Of a stretch of DNA of 64,000 nt, positions 19,201 through 27,259 are shown in pieces. The stretch is from positions 29,081 through 93,080 of the forward strand of contig NZ_BDBA01000008.1 in NCBI RefSeq assembly GCF_001612745.1. Reading direction: 5' to 3'. Below the pieces are notes generated by a model that saw only the letters and a list, made by a program, of their open reading frames with translations, was not told the DNA's origin and did no database searches. Source of the DNA: Nocardia amamiensis NBRC 102102 (GTDB lineage: Bacteria; Actinomycetota; Actinomycetes; Mycobacteriales; Mycobacteriaceae). The position numbers and the translations under genes were made by a program. How positions within the stretch are numbered: the stretch's first letter is position 1; every line of letters begins with the position of its first letter.

Positions 19201-20356
19201 CGGCACGGTCGTAGTGATCGACGAGGACGAACGTCGCGATGCCGCCGCCTGGGCACGGCTGGTGACCGACCACGGCGTCACCGTGTGGAACACAGTGCCG
19301 ACCCTGCTCGACATGCTGCTCACTGCCTGCGGTGCCGACACCGAGTCCGTTGCGGCGCTGCCGCTTCGCCTTGCACTACTGTCCGGTGACTGGGTGGGCC
19401 TGGATCTGCCGCACCGGTTGCGCACCGCTGCGCCCGGCTGCCGATTCGTCGCCCTCGGCGGCGCCACCGAGGCCGCGATCTGGTCGAATGCCTGTGCGGT
19501 GGAGCAGGTTCTGGCGCACTGGACGTCGATTCCCTACGGCCACGCGCTGCGCGGACAACGCTACCGGGTCGTCGACGACCGCGGCCGCGACTGTCCGGAC
19601 TGGGTGCCCGGCGAATTGTGGATCGGCGGCGCCGGCCTGGCCCGCGGCTATCGCGGCGACCCCGCCCTGACCGACGCGAAATTCGTGACCGCCGACGGTG
19701 AGCGCTGGTATCGCACCGGCGACCAGGGCCGGTTCTGGCCCGACGGCACCCTGGAATTCCTCGGACGCACCGACCATCAGGTCAAAGTCCGTGGCCACCG
19801 GGTGGAACTGGGCGAGATCGAGTCGGCGCTGACCGCCTTTCCCGATGTGGCCGACGGTATCGCGATCGCGGTCGGGGAACGCGCCGAGCGCCGACTCGCA
19901 GCCTTCGTGGTGCCGCGGGCGGAACGCGGTGTCGACACCGACCGGTTCGACGTCGACGCGCTGCGCAGCCATCTGCGGACTCATCTTCCGTCCTACGCGG
20001 TGCCCGCGTCGCTGGTGTGCCTCGACGCGCTCCCGCTGACCGCCAACGGGAAAGTCGACCGGCGCGCCTTGGCCGAACGCGCCGCGTACGCCGACCAGGT
20101 CGTCGTGGCGCCGCCGACCGGCCCCACCGAGCAGCTGCTGGCCGGGTTGCTGGGCGAATTGCTGGAGGTCACGGTGGGCCGCGACGACAACTTCTTCGTC
20201 CTCGGCTGCGACAGTCTCGTGGTCACCCGCCTGACCGAGCGTCTGCGCCGAGAACACCGTCTGCACGTCACGTTGCGCGAAGTATTCGCCGCACCAACCA
20301 TTGCCGACCTCGCCGAAATCATCGACGGCCGGCAGTTCGAGGAAGGGGAGCTGTGA
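13262..20356 (+). CDS. NRPS 1: ArCP-Cy-A(degenerate MT/E)-PCP-Cy-A-PCP
   Basis: A 2364-aa synthetase that condenses and cyclises two residues onto salicylate. Domains: aryl carrier 1-75 (GLDS, Ser36); Cy1 about 99-540 (D227-x4-D232); A1 about 575-970 (core YTSGSTGEPKG from 677); an embedded methyltransferase-fold insert about 975-1240 with degenerate motif I VELGGNAGDRL at 1090; A1 tail with K1268; PCP1 Ser1324; Cy2 about 1378-1790 (D1493-x4-D1498); A2 with core motif at 1921 and K2264; PCP2 Ser2318. The A2 pocket reads DLYNLSLIWK, the cysteine code. A1 reads DLFNLGLIHK, not a standard cysteine code. The layout follows PchE, whose insert acts as an epimerase. The ATG at 13262 is fixed by AGGAGG just upstream; an in-frame ATG at 13196 would lie inside the Fur/Zur box. 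Confidence 0.93.
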   Translation: MSIAASDVIAAVASILGVDPTELDPHEDLLLHGLDSISAMTLAGQWRRAGSGVRFVDLLDRPRLAEWVVMVADDRTRSRGNGEIAAGGEPISAENTDGSEPFDLATMQHAYWAGRQPGQRLGGVAAHFYNEFDGTGVEPARLEAAVAALLARHDMLRVAVGSDGRQQILPDSRWKGLRVNDFRGDPAGLARLREDLSHRRLEVSRGEVFDVQLSLTPDGTRVHVNLDMLAADAQSLRILFADLAALYRDPQARIPELRYSYARYLAEHARRRDSPDAAAARRYWRDRVPTLPGAPALPESAGVTGSRVVRKHHWLNADARTGLEDRARRRGLTPALAIATVFAEVIAAWSSQDRFLLNLPLFDRDPLHPDVGALVGDFTSSVLLAVDAAEAGTFAQRAAMLQTQFRADAAHAAYPGVEVLRDLGRHHGEPVLAPVVYTSALGLGELFDPVVRECFGDPVWIISQGPQVTLDAQVTEFDGGLLVNWDARRDAFAPGVLDTMFDAYTGLLDSLANGETAWDRPVPDLLPAEQRAIRAAANATDEHHAVPAPHVRPGAHAAAGVRRAGHRTGPATLHERFFALADVRCDAPAVLWGRDGCLTYGELARQARELAATLPAGQLIPVHLPKGPEQIVRVLGILAAGSAYLPVGIDQPPHRRDRILANAGPLPEAGDLAYVIYTSGSTGEPKGVQIPHAAALNTIDDLTDRFVLSPNDRTLAVSALDFDLSVFDIFAPLTTGGAVVLVGENERHDPTAWADLITRHGVTVLNCVPAVLDMLVTSSPSLPLRLVLLGGDRVGVDLPGRLGAVAPGCVFAALGGTTETAIHSTIQIVEDVPADWTSVPYGVPLRGVRCRVVDTLGRDRPDWVPGELWIGGAGVGHGYLGDPERTRARFVDGWYRTGDLVRYRPDGTLEFLGRADHQVKLRGYRIELGEIDAALTAHPTVGKAATVMAGGRLVAAVTPAIDAARPATRQPAVRSADEQIPVTRATVERLLDALESGTPALDQFQPLLERWRTWLQDNGSRDTTGQSPLDTEPLLSVLRGDRDRLTLLDHPVLAPRALLWSLPETAAALAVVLEVIRSTCAELGRPVEVVELGGNAGDRLLEAVRDDPSLPVGAVRYREIRHGSAIPESWHGQCDIVLAFATLHTYPDPSAGLATAAFLLRPSGRFLLVEQPELPPLGLLTAAVLENGFPHGDSMLSPARWQRLLAGAGFEIEHVAGHDTLFTVAARATGTPVDVDDLARFVVDRLPEAMRPDCIRVLPQFPLSRNGKVDRAALTELLDVPGEAAAVSAPSTPAEQRVAAVWSEILGVDEIGREHDFFRLGGDSLLATRMVSRFPGRKLADLYAHRTLAAFTAVLVDSEPMTGQTITPDPGARHEPFPATDIQRAYWIGRGGGAALGGVGTHYYSEFHCPGLDVDRFEQAWRTLIARHEMLRAVFDTDGNQRILRVDELPPWRIRRVDGDVREQMSHQVLDPGIWPLFDVRLGAGDRVGISLDNIVLDGLSMMILFSELDLLYRDPDAALPSIDVSFRDYLTQISPVNPEPAQRYWLDRIPQLPPAPRPPLRIDPATAETPRFVRRAGQLTAARWDELRAIARGCGVTPTALLLACYGEVLTAWSGRGEVTINVTLFDRADVHPHIDRVLGDFTSLLFTEYRSENSLTESARGLHQRMWSDLDHRDASPMWILRELAKYHGEQVGFPIVFTSALGVAGEGPSLDPTSFGEKIWAISQTPQVWMDLQVHESDGGGLNYALDTVDDLFCEGVTDALFAAFESLLETVADDKPPTARTAPGRGIGPGTAQHGLLHTDFFTQPPESVALIHDGRAITYGALAQQALRIAAGLPRGELIAVSLPKGPEQIAAVLGVLAAGSAYLPIGIDQPAARRERVLTAAGARLVIDDIEPFRDATPLAEPVPTTPDALAYVIYTSGSTGDPKGVEITHAAAYNTITDINDRYGVDATDSALAVSALDFDLSVYDLFGLLSVGGTVVVIDEDERRDAAAWARLVTDHGVTVWNTVPTLLDMLLTACGADTESVAALPLRLALLSGDWVGLDLPHRLRTAAPGCRFVALGGATEAAIWSNACAVEQVLAHWTSIPYGHALRGQRYRVVDDRGRDCPDWVPGELWIGGAGLARGYRGDPALTDAKFVTADGERWYRTGDQGRFWPDGTLEFLGRTDHQVKVRGHRVELGEIESALTAFPDVADGIAIAVGERAERRLAAFVVPRAERGVDTDRFDVDALRSHLRTHLPSYAVPASLVCLDALPLTANGKVDRRALAERAAYADQVVVAPPTGPTEQLLAGLLGELLEVTVGRDDNFFVLGCDSLVVTRLTERLRREHRLHVTLREVFAAPTIADLAEIIDGRQFEEGEL

Positions 20357-23300
20357 CCAGTTCAACCGAGACCAGCCAGGCCGACATAGCACCGGCCGAG
20401 ATCATCCGAACACTGCGGGAACTCGGTGTCGAACTGTGGACCGAGGACGCGGCACTGCGTTTCCGCGCGCCCGCCGGTGTACTCACCGATTCGCACAAGA
20501 ACACTCTGCGCCGCGTGCGCGAAGAGGTCATCGCCCTGCTGTCGGCGGAGCACTCGCTGGTATCGCGGCCGCACGAGAGATACGAGCCGTTCCCGCTGAC
20601 CGATGTGCAATCGGCGTACCTGGTCGGCCAGAGCGACGCCTTCGATTTCGGGGGCGTGTCCTGCCACGGCTACCTGGAGGTGTGGCTCGGCGACGTCGAC
20701 CCGGATGCGGTCGAACGGGCGTGGACGACGCTCATCGAGCGTCACGACATGCTGCGCGCGGTGGTCGATCCCGCCACCAACACCCAGCGGGTGCTGCCGG
20801 AGGTGCCGCCGTTCCGGCTGCGGCGCGGCGAGTCGGCCGAGCAGGTGCGCGCCGAACTGAGCCATGCCCGCTACGAGCCGAACCGGTGGCCGCTGCATTC
20901 GCTGTGGCTGACCCCGGGGTGGCTGCTGCACGTGTCGGTCGATCTGCTCATCGCCGACTTCGCCAGCGTGCAGCTGCTGGTCGGGGAGTTACTGGCAGTT
21001 CTGCGCGGTGAAACGCTGCCCGAGATCGATATTTCCTTCCGCGACTATGTGATCGCCGAACGCGCCATCCGCGACACACCCAAATACGCCGAGGACCGCG
21101 ACTATTGGCTGCGGCGCGCCGACACACTCCCCGCGGCGCCGGACCTGCCGGTCACCGGATCGGCGGCCGCGCCACGCTTCCACCGTCTGCAGCAGCGGAT
21201 TCCGTCCCTGCGAGAGACCGCATCGGCCCACGGCATCACGACATCGGCGCTGGTCTTGGCCGCCTACGCCGAAACCATCGGCCGATTCAGCCGCACGAAA
21301 CACTTCGCGATCAACATGCCGCTGCAGAACCGGCTGGCTCTGCACGAGCAAGTGTGTGCGCTCGCGGGTGACTTCACCTCGGTGAACCTGCTCGAGGTCG
21401 ATCTCACCGTGCCGGAACCGCTGGTGGACCGGGCCCGCCGACTGGGTGCGCAACTGCTGTCGGACCTGGACCACCGCCTGTACTCCGGCGTGGAACTGCT
21501 GCGCGAACTCGGCCGCCGTGACACCAGGACGGCGGCATCGGCCGAGACGGGCGACCGGGCAGCCGGGCTGATGCCGGTGGTGTTCACCGGTGTGCTCGAC
21601 GGCTCGGCCGCCGACGTCCGTTACGGGATCAGCCAGACCCCGCAGGTGTGGATCGACTGCCAAGCGGTCGAACAGGCCGACACCATGCTGGTCAGCTGGG
21701 ACGTGCGCGAGGGCGTCCTTCCCGCCGGGCTGGCCGAGGCGGCCTTCGAGATGTTCCTCGCCCTGCTCACCGGACCGGCCGACGCCCGGCCGCCGTACCC
21801 ACTGCCCGCCGCCCAACAGCGAACCCGTCAGACCGCCAACGACACTCGTCAGCCGCTGCCGTCCGGATTGCTGCACCAGCCGTGGCTCGAAGCGGCGCAG
21901 CGGCACGGTGAACGTCCCGCCGTGATCGCGGGCGGCCACACGGTGACGCACGCCGAACTGCTGTCGCGGGCGTCCGCTGTGGCTCACGCACTCGCTGGAG
22001 ATGCCGCAACGACCGCACCCGGTGCGCTGGTGGCGATCACGATGGACAAGGGCATCGACCAGATTGCTGCGGTGCTCGGCGTGCTGATGGCCGGATGCGC
22101 CTACGTCCCCATCGACACCACCCAGCCCCCGGCACGGCGCGACGCGATGCTCGCCGGTGTCGACCACGTCCTCACCGAAGTCCCCGCGCCCGCCGCGGCG
22201 TCCGCACAGGTGCCGCTGTCGGCAGCCCAATCCACCGATCTCGCCTACGTGATCTACACGTCCGGTTCCACCGGCACCCCGAAGGGTGTGATGATCACCC
22301 ACGCCGCTGCCCGCAACACCATCGAGGACATCAACTCCCGGTTCGATGTCACCTGCGATGACCGCGTCCTCGGGTTGGCGCAACTCGGCTTCGACTTGTC
22401 GGTATACGACATCTTCGGGGTGCTCGGCGCCGGTGGCTGCCTGGTGCTGCCAGACCCCGATCGGCAGCGGGACCCATCACACTGGGCGGAACTCGTTGCC
22501 GCTCACGGCATCACGATCTGGGATTCGGTTCCGGCCCAGGCGCAGATGCTGGCCGATCATCCCGGTGGCACGCTCGATTCGGTGCGGCTGGCCCTGCTGT
22601 CCGGGGACTGGATCCCGGTCACGCTGCCGCAGCAGCTACGGACCCGGCTGCCGCAGGTGCGGCTGATCAGCCTGGGGGGCGCCACGGAGGCCTCGATCTG
22701 GTCGATCTTCCACGAAATCGGCGATGTCTTTCCGGACGCCACCCGCATCCGCTATGGGAAGCCGCTGGCCAATCAGCAGTTCCGCGTCGTCGACGCCCTC
22801 GGCCAGGACTGCCCGGACTGGGTGCCCGGCGAACTATTGATCGGTGGTAGCGGAGTGGCGCGCGGCTACCGCGGCGACGCCACCTTGACCGCAGCGAAAT
22901 TCCGGGACGGCTGGTACCACACCGGAGACCTGGGCCGGTACCTGCCCGACGGTGACATCGACTTCCTCGGCCGGGCCGACGACCAGGTGAAGATCCGCGG
23001 TCACCGCATCGAACCGGCCGAGGTGGAGGCCGCGCTCGCCGGGCACCCGGACGTCGCGGCCGCCGCTGCGGTGGTGCACGGTTCGGGCACCGCCCGGCAC
23101 CTGGTGGCCTTCGTCGAATCACGACTGCGGCACGCCGGTGAGACCGTATCGGTCGACACCGGCCGGGTCGCCGACTTCGCACGGTCCCTCGATGCTGCGG
23201 TGCTCGCCGCTGCCCGCATCGCGATCGAGACCGTCGGCGAAACCGACGTCGCGCCACGGCACCGGGGGCTGTACCGGCGGTGGCAGCGGGTACTGGAGAA

Positions 23301-25350
23301 CACCGCCGCACCCGATGTCGAACTCGCCGCGGCCTGGGAGCAGGTGCGTCACCTCGCCGTCCCGGCACTGTGCGACGAGCGTTTGATCGGCTATCTGCAG
23401 CACAGTGCCGAGAACATGGCCGCGCTGCTGCGCGGCACCGAAGACCCGGTCGCGCTGATGTTCCCCGGCGGCGGGACACAGATCGCCGAGGCGGCCTACC
23501 GGTCCAACATCATGGTCGCCTACCTGAACAAGGTGGTGGCCGAAGCGGTTCGGCACCGCCACCCGCGCCGCGTACTCGAAGTCGGAGCCGGTGTGGGCGC
23601 GACGACAGCCGAAGTGCTCGCCGCCTGCCCGAATATCGGCAATGGCACCGCCGGCGCCTACACCTACACCGATGTGTCGCCGTTCCTGCTCGACTACGGG
23701 CGATCCCGGTTCCCTGCATTGTCGTTCGCCACCTACGACATCGACCGCGACCCCCAGGAGCAAGGGTTCGCCGCGGGATCGTTCGATCTCATCCTGTGCG
23801 CCGGCGTGCTCAACAACGCCCGCCACACCGGCCGCACACTCGCGTGGCTGCGTGAGCTGCTTGCTCCCGGAGGCACATTGGTGGTCACCGAACCTACCCG
23901 TGAGCACTACGAAGTGATGGCGTCACAAGCGTTCATGATGACCGCACCCGAGGATCAGCGGGCCGAGACCGGATGCACGTTCCTCACCCGCGACGAGTGG
24001 CTGACCGAACTGGCGCCGTTCGGCGAGGTGACCTGCCTGCCCGAACCCGGCCATCCCCTCGAGCCGCTCGGTCAGCACGTCCTCGTTGCCGGGCCTTCGA
24101 TCACCGACCATCTGCGCGAAGTCCTGCCCGAGTACATGATTCCGCAGCTGATCGAGACCGTGCCCGCGCTGCCGTTGACCGGCAACGGAAAGATCGACCG
24201 CCGCACCTTGGCGGAGATGGCCGCAGCCCTGACCATGGCACCCGAACCGTCTGCCGAGGATGACAGCCCTCGTGACGAGCTCGAACGTCGGCTCGCGACG
24301 ATCATCGGGGACGTGCTGCGCCGCGACGACGTGCCGCGTACGGCCAGCTTCTTCGCACTCGGCGCGGATTCGGTGCTGCTGAGCCAGATCGCCGGGCGAC
24401 TGCAGCAGGAGGTCGAGGTCGTGCGCACCCGGTATTTCGACAGCGTGCTGCGGCAACTGCTGCACCAGCCGACCCTCGCGCAGCTGGCCGACTACCTGCG
24501 CGCCACGGAGGAAGACGGGCCGGGTGAGGGCCCGTCCCCGCTGGTCGATCTCGGCGGCCCGCCCAGCGACTCGAACCCGGTGCTCGTCCTGGTGCACGAG
24601 GGACTGGGCACGATGGCGCCCTATCAGCGGCTCGCCGCTCGCCTGTCGGCGACGCGGCGGGTGGTCGGCCTGGCGGTACCGAACGCAAGGTCCTTCACCG
24701 CGATTCCGACGGAGGTGTTGATCGAGCGCTTGGCCGCCGACTACGCCGACGCTCTGCTGGCCGCCGGGCATCGCACCGTCCATGTGGTCGGCTACTGCCT
24801 GGGCGGCCTGCTGGCGACGGAGCTGGCGCGTACGGTCACCGAGCGCGGCGGCACTGTCGCCGGGCTCACCGTGATCAGCAGCTACCCACTGGAATTCGAG
24901 GTCGACGAGCCGATGGTGATCGAAGGCACCTTCGCACATGCCCTCGGCACCGACCCCGCGACGCTGGGGTATCCCGGCGACACCGAGGAACTGGGCCGGA
25001 ATCTGGAGCGCGTGCTGGCCGATACCCCAGGCCGGATCCCTTCCGGCGCACTGGATTTCGGGCCGCTCGCGCAGCTGACCGGCGACGAGCGCGTGGCGCG
25101 AATCACCACGAACCGCGATCAGTTCGCGGTGTTCAGCCACAGCTTCCACGCGGCGAGCAAGCATGTCGCCCAGCCGTACGCCGGCGACATCACCTTCTTG
25201 CGGCCGAACGAGGGCCTGCAGCTGCTCGCGGGCATGTCCGGCGATCCCACCGACTACTGGGCCAGGGTATGCCTGGGTCGCCTCGACATCGTCGACATCC
25301 CCGGCAACCACTTCACCTGCCTCGCCCACGACCTCACCGGCACGCTGTGA
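20353..25350 (+). CDS. NRPS 2: docking-Cy-A(MT)-PCP-TE
   Basis: A 1665-aa terminal synthetase. Residues 1-65 resemble TubC-type N-terminal docking domains; Cy about 77-500 (D197-x4-D202); A domain with core motif at 635 and pocket DLYDLSLIWK, one residue from the cysteine code; embedded methyltransferase with intact motif I VLEVGAGVGATT (about 1074-1085); A tail K1280; PCP Ser1340; thioesterase from about 1410. The TE elbow reads GYCLGG, so the nucleophile is Cys1482 rather than Ser; a candidate catalytic His is H1653. By analogy with PchF the methyltransferase should N-methylate a reduced thiazolidine ring. The GTG at 20353 overlaps the NRPS 1 stop (GTGA) behind GGAAGGGGAG, implying coupled synthesis of the two partners. 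Confidence 0.92.
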   Translation: MTSSTETSQADIAPAEIIRTLRELGVELWTEDAALRFRAPAGVLTDSHKNTLRRVREEVIALLSAEHSLVSRPHERYEPFPLTDVQSAYLVGQSDAFDFGGVSCHGYLEVWLGDVDPDAVERAWTTLIERHDMLRAVVDPATNTQRVLPEVPPFRLRRGESAEQVRAELSHARYEPNRWPLHSLWLTPGWLLHVSVDLLIADFASVQLLVGELLAVLRGETLPEIDISFRDYVIAERAIRDTPKYAEDRDYWLRRADTLPAAPDLPVTGSAAAPRFHRLQQRIPSLRETASAHGITTSALVLAAYAETIGRFSRTKHFAINMPLQNRLALHEQVCALAGDFTSVNLLEVDLTVPEPLVDRARRLGAQLLSDLDHRLYSGVELLRELGRRDTRTAASAETGDRAAGLMPVVFTGVLDGSAADVRYGISQTPQVWIDCQAVEQADTMLVSWDVREGVLPAGLAEAAFEMFLALLTGPADARPPYPLPAAQQRTRQTANDTRQPLPSGLLHQPWLEAAQRHGERPAVIAGGHTVTHAELLSRASAVAHALAGDAATTAPGALVAITMDKGIDQIAAVLGVLMAGCAYVPIDTTQPPARRDAMLAGVDHVLTEVPAPAAASAQVPLSAAQSTDLAYVIYTSGSTGTPKGVMITHAAARNTIEDINSRFDVTCDDRVLGLAQLGFDLSVYDIFGVLGAGGCLVLPDPDRQRDPSHWAELVAAHGITIWDSVPAQAQMLADHPGGTLDSVRLALLSGDWIPVTLPQQLRTRLPQVRLISLGGATEASIWSIFHEIGDVFPDATRIRYGKPLANQQFRVVDALGQDCPDWVPGELLIGGSGVARGYRGDATLTAAKFRDGWYHTGDLGRYLPDGDIDFLGRADDQVKIRGHRIEPAEVEAALAGHPDVAAAAAVVHGSGTARHLVAFVESRLRHAGETVSVDTGRVADFARSLDAAVLAAARIAIETVGETDVAPRHRGLYRRWQRVLENTAAPDVELAAAWEQVRHLAVPALCDERLIGYLQHSAENMAALLRGTEDPVALMFPGGGTQIAEAAYRSNIMVAYLNKVVAEAVRHRHPRRVLEVGAGVGATTAEVLAACPNIGNGTAGAYTYTDVSPFLLDYGRSRFPALSFATYDIDRDPQEQGFAAGSFDLILCAGVLNNARHTGRTLAWLRELLAPGGTLVVTEPTREHYEVMASQAFMMTAPEDQRAETGCTFLTRDEWLTELAPFGEVTCLPEPGHPLEPLGQHVLVAGPSITDHLREVLPEYMIPQLIETVPALPLTGNGKIDRRTLAEMAAALTMAPEPSAEDDSPRDELERRLATIIGDVLRRDDVPRTASFFALGADSVLLSQIAGRLQQEVEVVRTRYFDSVLRQLLHQPTLAQLADYLRATEEDGPGEGPSPLVDLGGPPSDSNPVLVLVHEGLGTMAPYQRLAARLSATRRVVGLAVPNARSFTAIPTEVLIERLAADYADALLAAGHRTVHVVGYCLGGLLATELARTVTERGGTVAGLTVISSYPLEFEVDEPMVIEGTFAHALGTDPATLGYPGDTEELGRNLERVLADTPGRIPSGALDFGPLAQLTGDERVARITTNRDQFAVFSHSFHAASKHVAQPYAGDITFLRPNEGLQLLAGMSGDPTDYWARVCLGRLDIVDIPGNHFTCLAHDLTGTL

Positions 25351-26207
25351 TCGGTGTACTCGGATCCACCGGCGCCGTGGGCCGCGCTGTTCTCGGCTTT
25401 CTCGCTGAGCACGACGTGCGCCCCGGTACCCGCGCAGACGTCGGAAACCTGCAGCAGTGGTGCGACGGGTGCACCGTCGTGATCAACTGCACCGGCTTGC
25501 CCCTATGCGAGAACATCGTGGCCGCAGGCGCGGATTACGTCGACCCGTCCGCCCGACCGGACGACATACCCACGCGGCCAGCCAGCGGCAGCGGCCGTGA
25601 CTCCGCCGAATCCGGGAATCGTCACCTCAGCAAGCATCCCACCGACGCCGACCGGCCCGGGCGGATTGCGGTATTCGACGCCGGTGCGATGCCGGGATGT
25701 ATCGGCCTGCTACCGCGGTACCTGGCCGCGCAGTTGAATGAAGCGCCTGCGCGGCTGGTAGTGGAAGCTGGTGGACTGTACCGGTTCACGCCTGCCTCGG
25801 CTGCCGAGTTCCTGCACACCCCGCACGGGTGGCGAGATCAGGCGGCACGGGTCGATCAAGCACTCGGGCTGACCGCCTCGGCGTGGACCACACGGTTCGA
25901 CGGAGACTGTGTGCGCCGCCTGCTCCGTCACGGCACACCGACCGCAGACCAACTCACCGCGGCGTCGGCCGCCGACGCCGCGGGACGCAGTGAGTACCTG
26001 ACCTTCGACGCCGAGCTGACCGGCCACCACGGCACGGTGCGCTCGGCACAGGTACGCACGGCGCCCGACCTGACCGCCAGGATCGCGGTCGCCACCGCAC
26101 TCGCCGTGCTGCACGGCGAAATTCCGACCGGGACCCATTCGGCCGACGACGTGCTCGACCCGATACGAGTGGTCCCCGCGCTGCTCTCTGACGAAGGAAC
26201 GCTGTGA
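25347..26207 (+). CDS. saccharopine-dehydrogenase-like NAD(P)-binding protein
   Basis: A 286-aa protein starting with a Rossmann motif, VIGVLGSTGAVGRAVLGFL, followed by TVVINCTGLP and an ADYVDPS stretch typical of the saccharopine dehydrogenase N-terminal fold. The second half is not recognised. The GTG at 25347 overlaps the NRPS 2 stop and its own stop overlaps the imide reductase, so it is an integral part of the assembly operon. It might be a second ring reductase or a partner of the next gene. It is shorter than true saccharopine dehydrogenases, and its reaction is unknown. Confidence 0.7.
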   Translation: MIGVLGSTGAVGRAVLGFLAEHDVRPGTRADVGNLQQWCDGCTVVINCTGLPLCENIVAAGADYVDPSARPDDIPTRPASGSGRDSAESGNRHLSKHPTDADRPGRIAVFDAGAMPGCIGLLPRYLAAQLNEAPARLVVEAGGLYRFTPASAAEFLHTPHGWRDQAARVDQALGLTASAWTTRFDGDCVRRLLRHGTPTADQLTAASAADAAGRSEYLTFDAELTGHHGTVRSAQVRTAPDLTARIAVATALAVLHGEIPTGTHSADDVLDPIRVVPALLSDEGTL

Positions 26208-27259
26208 AAGTCATCGTGTGCGGAACCGGTTTCGGCCGGGTGTACCTGCGCGCACTGGAACGTCCACCTTTCGAACTCGCCGGGATTCTCGCCCGGGGCA
26301 GCGAACGCTCCCGGGCCTGCGCGCGGCAATACGGTGTGCCGCTGTACACCGACGCCGAGAACGTGCCCGACGTGGACCTGGTGTGTGTCGCCGTGCCGAG
26401 CGGTGTCGGCGGAGGCCCGGGCGCCGAGCTCGCTCAAGCGTTCCTGTCCCGCCGCATTCCGGTCCTACTCGAACACCCCGTCCGCGCCGACGAACTCGCC
26501 GAGTGTCTGCGCGTCGCCGCACGGGAACGAACAATGTTCGCGGTCAACACCTTCTACGTGCACCTGGCACCGGTGCGCCGGTTCCTCACCGCCGCGCGTC
26601 GATTGCTGGCACAGCAACCACCGCTGTTCGTGGACGCGAGCTGCGCGGTCCAAGTCTCCTATGACCTGCTCGACATCGTCGGGCAAGCCCTGGGCGGGCT
26701 GAGCCCATGGGCGCTCGGCGAACCGCTCGAGCCGTCGCCGCAGCTGACCGGACTGGCGCGGTCTCCATTCGGTGACCGGTCTCTGCACGCGGTGATGTCC
26801 GGGGTGCCGGTCACCCTGCGCGTGCACAACCAGGTCGTCCCGGACGACCCGGATCATCCCACCCACCTTCGGCATCAGGTGTCGCTCGGGACGGAAGCAG
26901 GCACACTGGTGCTGACCGCGACACACGGACCGGTGCTGTGGTGCCCGTCCATCCACGTGCCGAAGGACAACGGCACCTTCTCGCTCGTCGGCGTGGACGA
27001 CACACCGACGGTGTCCGCCCTGGGACCGGCAGCGGGCCCGAGCGTCCGCGAGGTCTTCGACGAGGTGTGGCCCGACGGTGTGCGGCATTCGCTGCTGGCG
27101 ATGCGGCAGTCGATCGCCGACGCCACCGATCCGCTCGCGGCCGGTCAGTATCACCTCACTCTGTCGCGTCTGTGGTCCGACCTCACCCGTCGGCTCGGTT
27201 ACCCGGAATCGGTGCCACGCGATCCAGCGGCCCCGATTCGCGCCGAGGATCTGCTATGA
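26204..27259 (+). CDS. thiazolinyl imide reductase (YbtU/Irp3/PchG family)
   Basis: A 351-aa NADPH-dependent enzyme that reduces one thiazoline ring to thiazolidine while the intermediate is still on the synthetase. It has the N-terminal GTGFGRVYLRAL nucleotide-binding motif and the Gfo/Idh/MocA-like layout of the family. A LLEHPVRADEL segment corresponds to the conserved EHPV/EKP region. The ATG at 26204 overlaps the preceding stop (ATGA). Its substrate is most likely the ring made by the NRPS 2 module, whose methyltransferase would then N-methylate the new secondary amine, as in pyochelin. Confidence 0.88.
   Translation: MKVIVCGTGFGRVYLRALERPPFELAGILARGSERSRACARQYGVPLYTDAENVPDVDLVCVAVPSGVGGGPGAELAQAFLSRRIPVLLEHPVRADELAECLRVAARERTMFAVNTFYVHLAPVRRFLTAARRLLAQQPPLFVDASCAVQVSYDLLDIVGQALGGLSPWALGEPLEPSPQLTGLARSPFGDRSLHAVMSGVPVTLRVHNQVVPDDPDHPTHLRHQVSLGTEAGTLVLTATHGPVLWCPSIHVPKDNGTFSLVGVDDTPTVSALGPAAGPSVREVFDEVWPDGVRHSLLAMRQSIADATDPLAAGQYHLTLSRLWSDLTRRLGYPESVPRDPAAPIRAEDLL

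Noticed and set aside
17090..19273. 727-codon open frame on the minus strand opposite NRPS 1
   Set aside because: It is a mirror of high-GC codon bias in the synthetase. Its product is low-complexity, with no domain, and it lies wholly antisense to well-defined Cy and A domains.
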